This document shows, in pieces, positions 1 through 10,627 of a stretch of 64,000 nucleotides of DNA. This DNA is from an uncultured Parabacteroides sp. (GTDB taxonomy: Bacteria; Bacteroidota; Bacteroidia; Bacteroidales; Tannerellaceae): NCBI RefSeq assembly GCF_947855115.1, contig NZ_CANTZW010000009.1, positions 62,001 through 126,000 of the forward strand, written 5' to 3'. A program made the position numbers and the translations under genes. Each line of letters begins with the position of its first letter. Positions within the stretch are counted from its first letter, which is position 1. The notes below the pieces were generated by a model. It did not search any database and was not told the origin of the DNA. It saw only the letters and a program-made list of their open reading frames with translations.

Positions 1-170
1 TCGCATTACGCGGATTGTATTTGTTTGGATTGTTTGCTCCATATAAAGGAGACATTTTACTCGTTTGATATACCTGAGAATTATCAGCATAAGAAATGAA
101 AATATATTAGTAAATGTTGTTAGAATGGATGCCAGATTAAACTGGGATACTAAATGTTCAATATGTGTAT

Positions 171-206
171 CTCTGCCGAAGTGATTCGCCAGAGGTACTT
201 TTTTAT
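171..206 (+). terminator. Intrinsic terminator of a gene upstream of the window
   Basis: CTCTGcCGAA-gtga-TTCGcCAGAG stem followed by TACTTTTTTAT. Confidence 0.75.
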
Positions 207-233
207 CTTAAATTTTAATATACATGAATAAAT

Positions 234-1916
234 ATGGAATGGATTAATGAGTTGTTGTGGGGAGAAGGGGTAGGGCATTCTATCCTTTTGTTGTCCGTTG
301 TGATCGCCCTAGGGATCCAGCTTGGTAAACTGAAGCTATTCGGTATCTCTTTAGGGATTACCATGGTATTGTTTGTCGGGATTTTTCTCGGGCATTTCGG
401 CTTTACGGCGAATCCGTCGGTTGTTCATTTTTTCAGGGAGTTTGGATTGATCCTATTTGTTTACTCGGTAGGTATGCAAGTAGGTCCCGGATTTTTCTCT
501 TCGTTTAGGAAAGGAGGAGTCACGTTGAATATGCTTGCTTGCGGCATTGTTTTTCTGGGAGTGATTACCGCCTTGGTTATACATTATATTACGGGTATTC
601 CTATACCTACGATGGTGGGTATATTGTCTGGAGCGGTGACGAATACGCCGGGGTTGGGTGCGGCCCAACAAGCTTATTCGGATATGACAGGGGCAACGGA
701 TGAGACGATCGCTTTGGGATATGCTGTCGCCTATCCGTTGGGTGTGATCGGTATTATCTTGTCGATGATTTTTATCCGCTATGTTTTCCGTATTTCTTTT
801 GAGAAAGAGACAGAGCAATTGAACGAGGAGACGGATACGGAATCGGGGGGAGAGGCTACCCCTATCTCTTTAGTGGTGAAAAATCCCGCTATTTTTGGCC
901 GTAGCGTCAGCGAGCTGTCTAAGCTGCTGGAACACCGGGAATTTGTTATTTCCCGTATTTTACGTAACAATACGAACCGGATAGAGATCGTGGCAGGAAA
1001 CACGGAATTAAATGAGGATGATAAAATCTTTGTTGTAACCACGGAACACGATGTGGAGGCGATAAAGACTTTTATCGGCCAAGAGATACAGATGGACCGG
1101 AAGCAATGGATTCCGGCGGAAAGCCAGTTTATCAGCCGCCGTATTTTAGTAACCCGGCCGGAAATCAACGGTAAACAATTAGGGGCTTTACAGTTGCGCC
1201 GTTTGCATGGAATTAACGTGACCCGTATCAATCGTGCGGGATTGGAACTGGTGGCTACCCCTAACCTGGTTTTACAGATAGGTGACCGGGTGACGGTGGT
1301 TGGCAGCGAACTGGCGGTGGAGAAAGTCGCCGAAACATTAGGAAACTCGATGAAACGCTTGAACGAACCTAATTTGGTGACTATTTTCGTGGGGATTGTC
1401 TTGGGTATTATCTTGGGAAGTCTTCCTATTAGTTTCCCGGGTATCCCCCAGCCGGTGAAATTGGGATTGGCGGGAGGTCCGTTGATCGTGGCGATATTGA
1501 TAAGCCGGTTTGGTTATCGTTATAAGTTGGTTACTTATACCACGCAAAGCTCTAACTTGTTATTGAGAGAATTGGGAATCACGTTATTCCTCGCTTGCGT
1601 GGGGCTAAGCGCGGGTGAAGGTTTTGTCGATACGATAGTCAATAAGGGAGGCGTGACTTGGATTGGCTATGGTTTTATAATAACGTTATTGCCTTTGCTG
1701 ATTATCGGTTGTGTGGGAAGGTATTTTTATAAACTGAATTATTTTACGTTGATGGGATTGATCGCGGGAAGTACGACCGATCCTCCTGCGCTGGCCTATT
1801 CCAATATGACGGCGGGAAATGATGCCCCGGCGGTTGGATACGCGACGGTTTATCCGCTGACCATGTTTTTACGAGTGCTGACCGCGCAGTTAATGATATT
1901 GTTTTTTTATACATAG
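234..1916 (+). CDS. YidE/AspT-family (AAE) transporter with two TrkA-C-like domains
   Basis: 560 aa; duplicated membrane halves with [15 protein letters not shown] and [14 protein letters not shown] motifs flanking central TrkA-C-like domains. Confidence 0.85.
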   Translation: MEWINELLWGEGVGHSILLLSVVIALGIQLGKLKLFGISLGITMVLFVGIFLGHFGFTANPSVVHFFREFGLILFVYSVGMQVGPGFFSSFRKGGVTLNMLACGIVFLGVITALVIHYITGIPIPTMVGILSGAVTNTPGLGAAQQAYSDMTGATDETIALGYAVAYPLGVIGIILSMIFIRYVFRISFEKETEQLNEETDTESGGEATPISLVVKNPAIFGRSVSELSKLLEHREFVISRILRNNTNRIEIVAGNTELNEDDKIFVVTTEHDVEAIKTFIGQEIQMDRKQWIPAESQFISRRILVTRPEINGKQLGALQLRRLHGINVTRINRAGLELVATPNLVLQIGDRVTVVGSELAVEKVAETLGNSMKRLNEPNLVTIFVGIVLGIILGSLPISFPGIPQPVKLGLAGGPLIVAILISRFGYRYKLVTYTTQSSNLLLRELGITLFLACVGLSAGEGFVDTIVNKGGVTWIGYGFIITLLPLLIIGCVGRYFYKLNYFTLMGLIAGSTTDPPALAYSNMTAGNDAPAVGYATVYPLTMFLRVLTAQLMILFFYT

Positions 1917-1963
1917 AATGAATATTTTGTTGTTAGTAATGTTTAGAAAAGTGTAAACTCCTG

Positions 1964-1997
1964 AGCCCTCTGCCGAAGTGATTCGCCGGGGGCTTTT
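1964..1997 (+). terminator. Intrinsic terminator downstream of the transporter
   Basis: AGCCC...CGAA-gtga-TTCG...GGGCT followed by TTTTG. Confidence 0.7.
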
Positions 1998-2032
1998 GTT
2001 GTTAATCAAAAAGTAAACTCGTATCTTCGCGA

Positions 2033-2220
2033 CCGATCAAGGTGTAGATATTATTGATTCCAGTAATATCAGTAAAAGGGAATCCGGTGCGAGCCCGGAG
2101 CTGTACCCGTAGCTGTGAGTCCTTGGAACCCCGGCAAATCTTGTTGCCACTGCCTGTCGATAGGTGGGAAGGTAGCCGACAAAGGGTGGACGAGCCAGAA
2201 AACCTGCCAGGATCTTGTTA
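2033..2220 (+). ncRNA. Cobalamin (AdoCbl-type) riboswitch
   Basis: Conserved core AAAAGGGAATCCGGTGCGAGCCCGGAGCTGTACCCGTAGCTGTGAG and 3' GAGCCAGAAAACCTGCCAG, just upstream of a TonB receptor; edges approximate. Confidence 0.93.
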
Positions 2221-2263
2221 TGCGACGCCTCGGGTGAAGGCGTTGGTAAACCGAGTGATTATT

Positions 2264-4270
2264 ATGCGAGATTTATGTCCTATAATAAGATGTCTATGCG
2301 TTTTTAGCGTATGGCTATTGTCGTTGAGTGCCGTTTCCGGCCAGCAGATCGATACGACGGCTTATCATGAGCTTTCCGGGGTGGAAGTAGTGGAGAAGGC
2401 ACGTCCTTCGGTAACCCGTGAAGGTACGCCTTTGCAAATTATGGACCGGGCGGGAATCGATCGTCTGGGAGTACAAGATTTATCCGAGGCGGTAAAACGT
2501 TTTTCCGGGGTTACGGTACAGGATTACGGGGGGATCGGAGGCTTGAAAACGGTTTCGGTGCGTAGTTTGGGAGCGAAGCATACCGCCGTCAGTTACGATG
2601 GGGTAACGATTACGGACGCGCAAAGCGGACAGGTCGATATCAGCCGTTTTTCCTTGGATAACGTGGAGATGGTTTCTTTATCAATCGGACAATCGGATGA
2701 TATTTTCCAAACGGCAAGGGTATATGCCTCGGCGGGAGCCTTGAACATACAGACTGGCAAGCCTAAGTTTGAGGATAAATCTTTTAATACTTATCTTAAG
2801 GTGAAAGGCGGTTCTTTCGGCTTTTTTAACCCTGTGCTGCATTACGATCAAAAGTTAGGAAAACGTTGGAGCGCGTCCCTGCACGGTGATTTTACCCGTG
2901 CGGATGGCCAATATCCCTATACGTTGATAAATGGGAATTTGGAAACGAGAGAGAAACGGAGAAATAGTGATATCCGTTCTTATCATCTGGAAGGTAATCT
3001 ATTCGGTGATTTTGGCAAGGGGGGAGAGTTTTCTTTCAAGGCGTACTATTTTGATTCGGAGCGGGGACTTCCCGGTTCTGTTAATTTGTATAACAAGAAC
3101 ACCTCGGAGCGGTTGTGGGATAATAATTTCTTCGTGCAATCAGGTTACAAGAATATTCTTAGCGAGAAATTTACATTGCGGGCCATGGCTAAGTATAATT
3201 ATGCTTTTACCCGTTATTTGGATGTCAACGACAAATATGCGGCAGGGGAACAGGTCGATCGGAATACGCAGAATGAGTATTATGGCTCGGTAGGCTTACT
3301 TTATACTCCGGTAAAGAATGTCTCGGCGACGCTAACAACGGATTTAACACGTTCTACGCTGGACAATAATTTTGTGGATGGCCCTAATCCGAAACGGATG
3401 GCCTCTCAATCGGTATTGGCGGTGCAATATAAAGATAACCGTTTTACGGCTACGGGAAGTTTATTGGGTACCTATATTACGGATAAGGTAGAACAAGGTG
3501 AGAAACCTGCGGATAAAAAACGATTGTCGCCGGCGGTGAGTTTGTCTTGGAGGCCTTTCCCGGAGAGTACGTTAAGGGTACGGGTTTCTTATAAAGATAT
3601 TTTCCGGGTCCCGACTTTTACGGATTTGTATTATCTCCGTATGGGAAATACCAATTTGAAACCGGAGGAAACCTCTCAATATAATGTAGGCGTAACATGG
3701 AGCGCGTCTTGTGGTGATTGGTTGAGGCATTTTAGTATCTCTGCCGACGGGTATTACAATACCGTGAAAGATAAGATCGTGGCGTTGCCTACTATGTATA
3801 TCTGGCGGATGATGAATCTGGGGGAGGTAAATATTAAAGGGGCTGATCTGAATCTCTCGGCGCAATTCCCTTTACCATTGAAGATGGAATTGCTTTTAGC
3901 TTCTACCTATTCCTATCAGTATGCGGTGGATATAACGGATCCGGAAGCTAAGAACTACAAGGATCAGATTCCCTATACACCTCGCCATTCCGGAACGGTT
4001 TCCGTCTCCTTGGAGAATCCGTGGGTGAATGTCTCTTATATATTGACCGCGGTAGGAGATCGTTATGCCTTGCCGCAAAACATAGACCAGAATAGGATAG
4101 ACTCCTACATCGAGCAAAGCCTTTCCTTGAACAGGGATTTCCGTTTCCGTCGTTTTGGCCTGCGTCTGCAAGGTGAATTATTGAATCTGGCAAATGTGAA
4201 TTATGATGTGATTCAATATTATCCGATGCCAGGGCGTTCTTGGCGGTTAAGTATATGTTTGTCTTATTAA
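2264..4270 (+). CDS. btuB: TonB-dependent corrinoid receptor (BtuB-like)
   Basis: Plug and beta-barrel receptor behind a cobalamin riboswitch; start moved to MRDLCPIIRCLCVFSVWLLSLSAVSG signal peptide because the upstream ORF extension overlaps the riboswitch. Confidence 0.85.
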   Translation: MRDLCPIIRCLCVFSVWLLSLSAVSGQQIDTTAYHELSGVEVVEKARPSVTREGTPLQIMDRAGIDRLGVQDLSEAVKRFSGVTVQDYGGIGGLKTVSVRSLGAKHTAVSYDGVTITDAQSGQVDISRFSLDNVEMVSLSIGQSDDIFQTARVYASAGALNIQTGKPKFEDKSFNTYLKVKGGSFGFFNPVLHYDQKLGKRWSASLHGDFTRADGQYPYTLINGNLETREKRRNSDIRSYHLEGNLFGDFGKGGEFSFKAYYFDSERGLPGSVNLYNKNTSERLWDNNFFVQSGYKNILSEKFTLRAMAKYNYAFTRYLDVNDKYAAGEQVDRNTQNEYYGSVGLLYTPVKNVSATLTTDLTRSTLDNNFVDGPNPKRMASQSVLAVQYKDNRFTATGSLLGTYITDKVEQGEKPADKKRLSPAVSLSWRPFPESTLRVRVSYKDIFRVPTFTDLYYLRMGNTNLKPEETSQYNVGVTWSASCGDWLRHFSISADGYYNTVKDKIVALPTMYIWRMMNLGEVNIKGADLNLSAQFPLPLKMELLLASTYSYQYAVDITDPEAKNYKDQIPYTPRHSGTVSVSLENPWVNVSYILTAVGDRYALPQNIDQNRIDSYIEQSLSLNRDFRFRRFGLRLQGELLNLANVNYDVIQYYPMPGRSWRLSICLSY

Positions 4271-4287
4271 TAAATATAATTGGAACA

Positions 4288-5652
4288 ATGAAAAAGAAAA
4301 ATTTTATTTGCATTTCCGCTTTATGTGCGTTGATGTCTTTCTCCTTTGTTGGGTGTAGCGACGATGATGATCCTATTGTAGACCAGAGTCATGTTGTCTC
4401 TAATTTGAATTTTACGGATGAAAATCCGGAGGCTTTGAAAATTAGCGGAACGTTAAGTTGGGAAGCTCCTACGTTGACTGATGGATTTACCAAATATGTG
4501 ATTTATAGTTCTTCAGACGGAACGTCCAAGGACGCTAAGATTGGTGAGGTGGCTATTGGCACTAATACATTCGCTGTGCCTTACACGGTTAGTTTAGGTT
4601 ATTTATTAGTAGTGACGGCAAGTGAGAGTAATGAGGATTCCGCTGGGGCCTCTATACCTGTGACGGATTATGTGGAAGACGATTCTGTTTCTGCGTTATA
4701 TTTTTTAAGCTCGGGAAACATGGGGAATAATAATGCTAGTCTTACGATGTATGATATCGAATCGGGTAAGGTCACTCAAGATTATTTTAAGGAACGGAAT
4801 GGGCGGGGACTTGGAGATACCGCGCAAGATATGATCGTTTATGGAGATAAAATGTATATTGCGGTATATGGAGAGTCTACGATAGAGGTAACAAATTTGA
4901 AAGCGAAATCTATTAAACAAATCAAGACAGAGGGACAACCTCGAGCTATGGTGGCTGATGGAGGAAAGGTATATGTTACTTATTATAATGGATATGTCGC
5001 TCGTTTGGATACGGCTTCTTTAGAGGTAGACGCGACTGTGGCAGTCGGACGTAATCCGGAGCAATTAGCCGTTGCCAATAATAAGTTGTATGTCGCTAAT
5101 TCGGGTGGTATGGATTATAATACGGAAGTTGGATACGATAAGACTGTCTCTGTCATAGATATCCCGTCATTCGTTGAAACAAAGAAATTGGAAGTCGTAT
5201 TAAATCCGACAAGTGTGCAGGCAGACAAACAGGGTAATGTGTATGTTGTATCTATGGGTAATTATGGAGATATCCTGAATACGATGCAATGTATAGACTC
5301 TAAAACGGATGAGGTATCAGTTCTGAAGGCTTGCCCGAACGCTACGGAAATGGCTTATTTGGATGGTACTCTTTACACCTTCTATTCTCAATATGACGCA
5401 AATTGGAACACGACTATCACGTTTACTAACTATAATACGGAAACAGGTGTCGCTCAAGAGTGGACAAAAGATGCGACTATCGCTAAACCCTATAAAATGT
5501 GTGCGACAGGAAGTAATATATATGTAACGGAGTCTGATTATACAAACAATGGAGATGTTTATGGTTTCGATGCAAACGGTAAATTGATTCTTAAGGCTGA
5601 GGCCGGCTTGAATCCAATGAAAGTCGTTCTCGCTCAAAAAGATAATATCTAA
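4288..5652 (+). CDS. Surface lipoprotein with YncE-like beta-propeller, BtuG-like corrinoid-binding candidate
   Basis: Lipobox LMSFSFVGC; repeated propeller blades (YVTYYNGYVARLDTASLEV, KLYVANSGG...); directly follows btuB. Confidence 0.7.
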   Translation: MKKKNFICISALCALMSFSFVGCSDDDDPIVDQSHVVSNLNFTDENPEALKISGTLSWEAPTLTDGFTKYVIYSSSDGTSKDAKIGEVAIGTNTFAVPYTVSLGYLLVVTASESNEDSAGASIPVTDYVEDDSVSALYFLSSGNMGNNNASLTMYDIESGKVTQDYFKERNGRGLGDTAQDMIVYGDKMYIAVYGESTIEVTNLKAKSIKQIKTEGQPRAMVADGGKVYVTYYNGYVARLDTASLEVDATVAVGRNPEQLAVANNKLYVANSGGMDYNTEVGYDKTVSVIDIPSFVETKKLEVVLNPTSVQADKQGNVYVVSMGNYGDILNTMQCIDSKTDEVSVLKACPNATEMAYLDGTLYTFYSQYDANWNTTITFTNYNTETGVAQEWTKDATIAKPYKMCATGSNIYVTESDYTNNGDVYGFDANGKLILKAEAGLNPMKVVLAQKDNI

Positions 5653-6770
5653 TGCGATTATTGATATTTATAGGGTTCGCTTTCTGGATGGTGGCATGTA
5701 CGCCATCCGGGAAGCAAACTTCTTCTGAGGAGGCCCTTTCCTCGGACAGTATTCAATATGCCCAAGGTTTCACGATCCAACGCTTTGATACCTATACGAT
5801 GGTGGAAGTACGTGATCCGTGGGACAGTACCCGTCTTCTTCAACGTTATTTATTGGTAGACCGGGAAAAATCGGTTCCTGCCGGATTACCCAAAGGGACG
5901 ATCGTGAAGGTCCCGGTGAAAGATATCGTGGTTTATACCTCTGTACATGCGGCGATTATCGACCAATTGAGAGAAACAGATAAGATTATAGGGGTTTGCG
6001 AGCCCCGCTATATGGATACTCCTGCCATACAAGAGGGCATACGGGCTGGGAGAATCGCTGATTTAGGCGAGGCGACTTCTCCGAATGTAGAGAAAATGAT
6101 AGAGATTGGCGCAGAACTAGTGATCGCTTCCCCGTTTCAAAATAGTAGTTATGGGCCTGTCGAGAAGATAGGTATACCTATTATCGAAGGAGCCGATTAT
6201 ATGGAGGCATTCCCTTTGGGACGTACGGAATGGATACGCTTTTATGGTATGCTATTCGGAAAGGAAAAAATGGCCGATTCTATATTTAAAGAAACGGAAC
6301 AGGCTTATTTAGCTCTAAAAGACTTGACCGCGAATATCGATAAGCGTCCTACCGTCTTGTCGGAGAAAAAGTTCGGTTCTTCGTGGTATGTCCCGTCCGG
6401 AGAAAGCTATATGGCCCATCTTTTCGAGGATGCCGGCGCTGATTATATGTTTAAGGATTTGCCGGGTGCCGGAAGTACCCCTTTAGCGTTTGAGACCGTG
6501 TTTGATAAAGCGATCCATGCGGATATTTGGATTGTTAAATATAATCGCTCTTCCGAGCTGACCTATGCGGACTTACGTTCCGAATATACTCCTTACGAGA
6601 ATTTTGAGGCTTTTAAGAAACAACGGATTTATACTTGTAATACCGGGCTTGTTCCTTATTACGAGGAATTCCCTTTGCATCCGGATTATTTATTGAAGGA
6701 TTTGATCTGGATTTTCCACCCGGAGTTTGTTCCCGGATATACTCCTCGTTATTTTAGTAAAATGCATTGA
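5652..6770 (+). CDS. ABC-type corrinoid/iron periplasmic-binding lipoprotein (BtuF-like)
   Basis: Lipoprotein signal VACT; TroA/BtuF-like fold motifs (VYTSVHAAIIDQL, GEATSPNVEKMIEIGAELVIASPF); translationally adjacent to the preceding gene. Confidence 0.8.
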   Translation: MRLLIFIGFAFWMVACTPSGKQTSSEEALSSDSIQYAQGFTIQRFDTYTMVEVRDPWDSTRLLQRYLLVDREKSVPAGLPKGTIVKVPVKDIVVYTSVHAAIIDQLRETDKIIGVCEPRYMDTPAIQEGIRAGRIADLGEATSPNVEKMIEIGAELVIASPFQNSSYGPVEKIGIPIIEGADYMEAFPLGRTEWIRFYGMLFGKEKMADSIFKETEQAYLALKDLTANIDKRPTVLSEKKFGSSWYVPSGESYMAHLFEDAGADYMFKDLPGAGSTPLAFETVFDKAIHADIWIVKYNRSSELTYADLRSEYTPYENFEAFKKQRIYTCNTGLVPYYEEFPLHPDYLLKDLIWIFHPEFVPGYTPRYFSKMH

Positions 6771-6817
6771 TTATTTTTAAGCTTTCTGTTAGAATAGCTT
6801 ATCCGTCAGAAATCAAA

Positions 6818-6853
6818 AACCCCGGTTTCGTACAACTGAAACCCGGGGCTTTG
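6818..6853. terminator. Terminator between the convergent btuF-like and SQR-like genes
   Basis: CCCCGGTTTC-gtacaact-GAAACCCGGGG stem with flanking A and T runs. Confidence 0.75.
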
Positions 6854-6907
6854 TAGTTTGGCATTCGAAATTATAGGGAGTTTTGTTTCATAGATATTTC
6901 TTCTTCA

Positions 6908-8284
6908 TTATGCGTAACCGTTAAGCATTCCGTAGAAATACATCGGTTTTAGGATATATACCTTTAAAATCCAAGCAAGCCATTGCTCTTTTGATGTATC
7001 GATCATCGAGAAAGGGAATGAAATGTCTGGTTTCTTTTCGTAGTCAAACTCACAAAGCAACACGTGGCCATAATCCGTAACAATCGGGCAGGCGGCGTAA
7101 CCGTTGTATTTCTCGGTCGGCTCTTTTCCTTCCATTAAGGCGATCAAGTTCTTGGCTGCGATAGGAACTTGTTTACGGATGGCGGCAGATGTTTTACTGG
7201 TCGGGATACCGGCTACATCCCCTAAGGATACGATATTCTGGTATTTCTTATGTACCAAGGTTTCTTTATCCACCATTACCCATGCGTCTGCGGCCAACTT
7301 TCCTTCGGTCCAACCTAATCCAGCTTCACGAACGAAATCCGGAGCGGACATAGGCGGGGTGAAGTGCAAGAAATCGTAATCCTCTACGAACGGTGTTACG
7401 ATTTTTTCTTCCCCTCGTGTCTCTATCTTCTCAAAATGTACTTGTTTTGCGGATGTGTCTACACCTTTCACACGCACGTTCAAGTTGATAGGTATGTTAC
7501 GTTCATCATATATTTCTAGCAAGCGAGGCGTGAAATACGGGATATCGTATAGCTCCTTCGCTGCGGTAAAATAATTCAATTGCAATTTGTCGCGAGTTCC
7601 CTGTTTCCTTGCGTAATGCTCGGTCAATAGACATATCTTCTTGGGGGCGCCACCACATTTATGCTTTGTATAGGTATCGGTATAGACACCTTTTCCTCCT
7701 TTTTTCGCGAATTCCTGAATGGCTTTCCATGTCTTTTGGGCTCCTTCGAAATCGTAAATGGAGTTTGCGTTTCCTTGTCCTAGCGTATCATGGGTAATGC
7801 CTTCTACTTTTTCCCAATTACATTGTAATCCCGGGGTCAGTACAAGGAAATCATATGGGATCTTCCCGTTGCTCTTGGTAGTCACTTGGTTCCATACAGG
7901 GTCAACTGCGGTGACCGAGTCTTTTACCCATTTTATGCCGCTAGGTATACAATCTTCTTGTTTTTTCCAGACATCCTCCGGTTGGTACACACCTGAGGCG
8001 ATCAGGGTGAATCCTGGTTGATAAAACTGACGGTCACTGGGGTCAATTAGAGTGATATCCGGTTCATCGAGCCAATGTTTTAATCGGGCAGCCATGCTAA
8101 TACCTGCGGCTCCTCCACCAATAATAACGATTTTTCCTTTTGCGTTGCTTGAAAAAGCATTTGCTTTTCCGGTATTAGCACCCGCAAGCAGGCCTGTCGC
8201 CGCTAGTAATTTAAAGAAATGCCGTCTATCGACACCTTTCTTTTCTAGCGCATCTAATTGTTTCTCCAGTTCGTGTTCCATCAT
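6908..8284 (-). CDS. FAD-dependent oxidoreductase, sulfide:quinone reductase-like, twin-arginine-type N-terminus
   Basis: GxGxxG FAD motif IVIIGGGAAGISMAARL; RRHFFKLLAATGLLAG leader; SQR-like C-terminus. Confidence 0.75.
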   Translation of the reverse strand: MMEHELEKQLDALEKKGVDRRHFFKLLAATGLLAGANTGKANAFSSNAKGKIVIIGGGAAGISMAARLKHWLDEPDITLIDPSDRQFYQPGFTLIASGVYQPEDVWKKQEDCIPSGIKWVKDSVTAVDPVWNQVTTKSNGKIPYDFLVLTPGLQCNWEKVEGITHDTLGQGNANSIYDFEGAQKTWKAIQEFAKKGGKGVYTDTYTKHKCGGAPKKICLLTEHYARKQGTRDKLQLNYFTAAKELYDIPYFTPRLLEIYDERNIPINLNVRVKGVDTSAKQVHFEKIETRGEEKIVTPFVEDYDFLHFTPPMSAPDFVREAGLGWTEGKLAADAWVMVDKETLVHKKYQNIVSLGDVAGIPTSKTSAAIRKQVPIAAKNLIALMEGKEPTEKYNGYAACPIVTDYGHVLLCEFDYEKKPDISFPFSMIDTSKEQWLAWILKVYILKPMYFYGMLNGYA

Positions 8285-8487
8285 GTCATAAAGAATTTAA
8301 GATTTTATTCACCGGCAAAGGAAACATAATAAATTACGGTAGCCATGAAAATGACTACTACACTACTTGCGCAAATGATTTTTTTATTGGATAAGACTAC
8401 TACATGACTTTCTCATGCCTTATATATGTATATATAATACCTTGTTATATAGATTATTATGTATATAATATATTCTAGATAATATTT

Positions 8488-10551
8488 TTAGTAGTTCATT
8501 AGGAAGTCAACGAGATTCGTATCCCCGTCAAGGGCCAACCGCTTTCTCAGGCGGTATCTTCTTAGCTCGATAGCCCGTACGGATACGTTCAATAACGATG
8601 CGATCTCTTTGGTGGAAAGGTTCATCCGGAGTAGGCAACAAATACGTAAATCGCCTGTTGTTATGTCCGTGTATTGTTGTCGCAGGCGATCCATGAAATT
8701 CTGGTGGGCACTATTAAAATAGGTCTCGAACTGTACCCAATCCGCTTGATCGTTCAAGGTCGATTCCATCAGCGAACGTAGGCGGGTATATAACTTATTG
8801 GGATACCGGTCGCCCAAGGTTTCTTTCTGCTTATCCAATTCCTCCAATAAAGCCTGGATCGCCTCATTCCTTTTCACCAAAGCCGTAGTCTGGAGAGTGA
8901 GTTCATTGTTTTTGTTTTGCAGCTCCGCTTCCAGCATCTCGCTTTTCATTTGTTGAAGTCTTTGCAATTCGGCTTGTCGTTCGGTTTCCAGTTTTTCTTG
9001 CTCTTTTTTTCGCAGGTTCCTTAAATGATACCGAAGCCCTTCTTGAATGGCTAGCCATATCAAGACTACATAGATTAAATAGGCCCATACGGTATTGTAC
9101 CAAGGCGGACGAACCGTGATTTGCATCGTGATCTCAGGAAATGGGCCTCGGGTCACATATTTACGTACCCGCAACTCATAGGTTCCTTCCGGAAGCTGCA
9201 AGAAGGTGATTTTGCCATCTTTTTGCCAAGAAGACCAATCGGCAGATACACCTTCCAGCTTATAGCTAATTTGGTGGTTGGGGGTGAACACCGTAGTCCC
9301 GATATATAACGAGAGTTCTTGGTAATTGTGAGGCAGGCTGATTCGTTGAGTATCCGGAGATAGGTAATGTATACCTTCTTGATCTTGGTATTCGATGCGC
9401 ATAAACCGAGGCATCGTCAATCCACCCAGGCTACCTTCTATTAACTGGCGGGTATTGATTAGTAAGGTTCCTTGCATGGCAGATACCAAATCGAGGGAAT
9501 CATTCAATGGGATGATCCGTTTACCACTGGTCACTAGGTTCAGGTTATAATTATCGAATAGAATCCGGCATTTTAACGTTCCCGTACCGTTTTCCCGGTG
9601 GAAAAGCCCGGCCTCGTTCTTGGTCGTGAGCCAATATAAATCGTCTGGCGCCGGGTAAATACTCTCCGCGTTGGCAAATACGCCTAATATCTCTTTATTA
9701 TTAAATAAAGTGTTTACCGACAAATGATCGCCAGATGTATCCGGATGGATATACGAGCGTCCAAGCTCATCGGCTATCGGGGCGAATCTATCGCCAAACG
9801 CCAAGCTCCGGCTGAAATAGCCGGTATTTGTCTGGATATAGAGGCGGTTGTCTTCTTTTACGGCATCTTCCAGCTTACCGATCCGGCTTCTTTTACCCAG
9901 CATGGCGATAGGAGGGTTGATATCTATTTGGGAGATACCGTTGTCTAAGGCGACCCAGATCAAATTCTTGTCTTGTACGCAAATAGAGCGCACGATATTG
10001 TCTTGCAATTGATTATTGATGTTGAGATGTTGAAAGATTTCCCCTTCGTTGTTCGTAATATAGATACCCGATGTCGCTGTCCCCGTGAAATTGAGACCGC
10101 CAGCGCTGGCGAAGGAAGTCGGATGTTTCTCCTCGATCTCCTTCGGGATCGTATAATCCGTCTTGGGATTACCGAAACTTATGTGCGATGGAAGTGTATC
10201 GATCGGATAGTATTTCAGGTTCCCGAGTTCGTCGTATAACCAATAGCCCAGCGATGATTTACCTTGGGTATAAACCGTGTCGTTCCGGAAAGATACCTTA
10301 TCGATGGGGGTTTTATCCGGTAACGGATATGTTCTCCAAGTATTCCCGTCGAATGTAACCAAGCCGGAATTATTAGCTACGTATAAGATCCCGTGGTAAG
10401 AAACCGCCAGATCCCAATTTTGGCAACTAGCCTTGTAATCATCTACGGAATAATTTTGTACGAGGATAGAGGGAGCGACCACAGACGCACACAAGGCGGG
10501 AACCGCCAGTATAGATAATAATAATATGATAAAAGGCAACCGTCTGTACAT
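8488..10551 (-). CDS. Membrane one-component regulator: propeller sensor, Y_Y_Y domain, TM, LuxR-type HTH
   Basis: Start at MYRRLPFIILLLSILAVPALC; C-terminal LSTKEIASLLNVSVRAIELRRYRLRKRL; no histidine kinase motifs. Confidence 0.75.
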   Translation of the reverse strand: MYRRLPFIILLLSILAVPALCASVVAPSILVQNYSVDDYKASCQNWDLAVSYHGILYVANNSGLVTFDGNTWRTYPLPDKTPIDKVSFRNDTVYTQGKSSLGYWLYDELGNLKYYPIDTLPSHISFGNPKTDYTIPKEIEEKHPTSFASAGGLNFTGTATSGIYITNNEGEIFQHLNINNQLQDNIVRSICVQDKNLIWVALDNGISQIDINPPIAMLGKRSRIGKLEDAVKEDNRLYIQTNTGYFSRSLAFGDRFAPIADELGRSYIHPDTSGDHLSVNTLFNNKEILGVFANAESIYPAPDDLYWLTTKNEAGLFHRENGTGTLKCRILFDNYNLNLVTSGKRIIPLNDSLDLVSAMQGTLLINTRQLIEGSLGGLTMPRFMRIEYQDQEGIHYLSPDTQRISLPHNYQELSLYIGTTVFTPNHQISYKLEGVSADWSSWQKDGKITFLQLPEGTYELRVRKYVTRGPFPEITMQITVRPPWYNTVWAYLIYVVLIWLAIQEGLRYHLRNLRKKEQEKLETERQAELQRLQQMKSEMLEAELQNKNNELTLQTTALVKRNEAIQALLEELDKQKETLGDRYPNKLYTRLRSLMESTLNDQADWVQFETYFNSAHQNFMDRLRQQYTDITTGDLRICCLLRMNLSTKEIASLLNVSVRAIELRRYRLRKRLALDGDTNLVDFLMNY

Positions 10552-10565
10552 GGTCTTTAAACTAT

Positions 10566-10592
10566 AGAGACAAGGCACAAAGCCTTGTCTCT
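10566..10592. terminator. Hairpin between carB and the LuxR-type regulator gene
   Basis: AGAGACAAGGC-acaaa-GCCTTGTCTCT perfect 11-bp stem; weak U-tract on the minus strand. Confidence 0.5.
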
Positions 10593-10627
10593 TTAATTAC
10601 ACACATGCAAATATAATCAAATTTTGA

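Noticed and set aside
2054-2263. N-terminal extension of the BtuB ORF
   Set aside because: It overlaps the cobalamin riboswitch; the signal peptide begins at 2264.
8420-8487. AT-rich palindromic stretch near the SQR-like gene
   Set aside because: Simple TA-rich composition gives many trivial palindromes; no specific structure supported.
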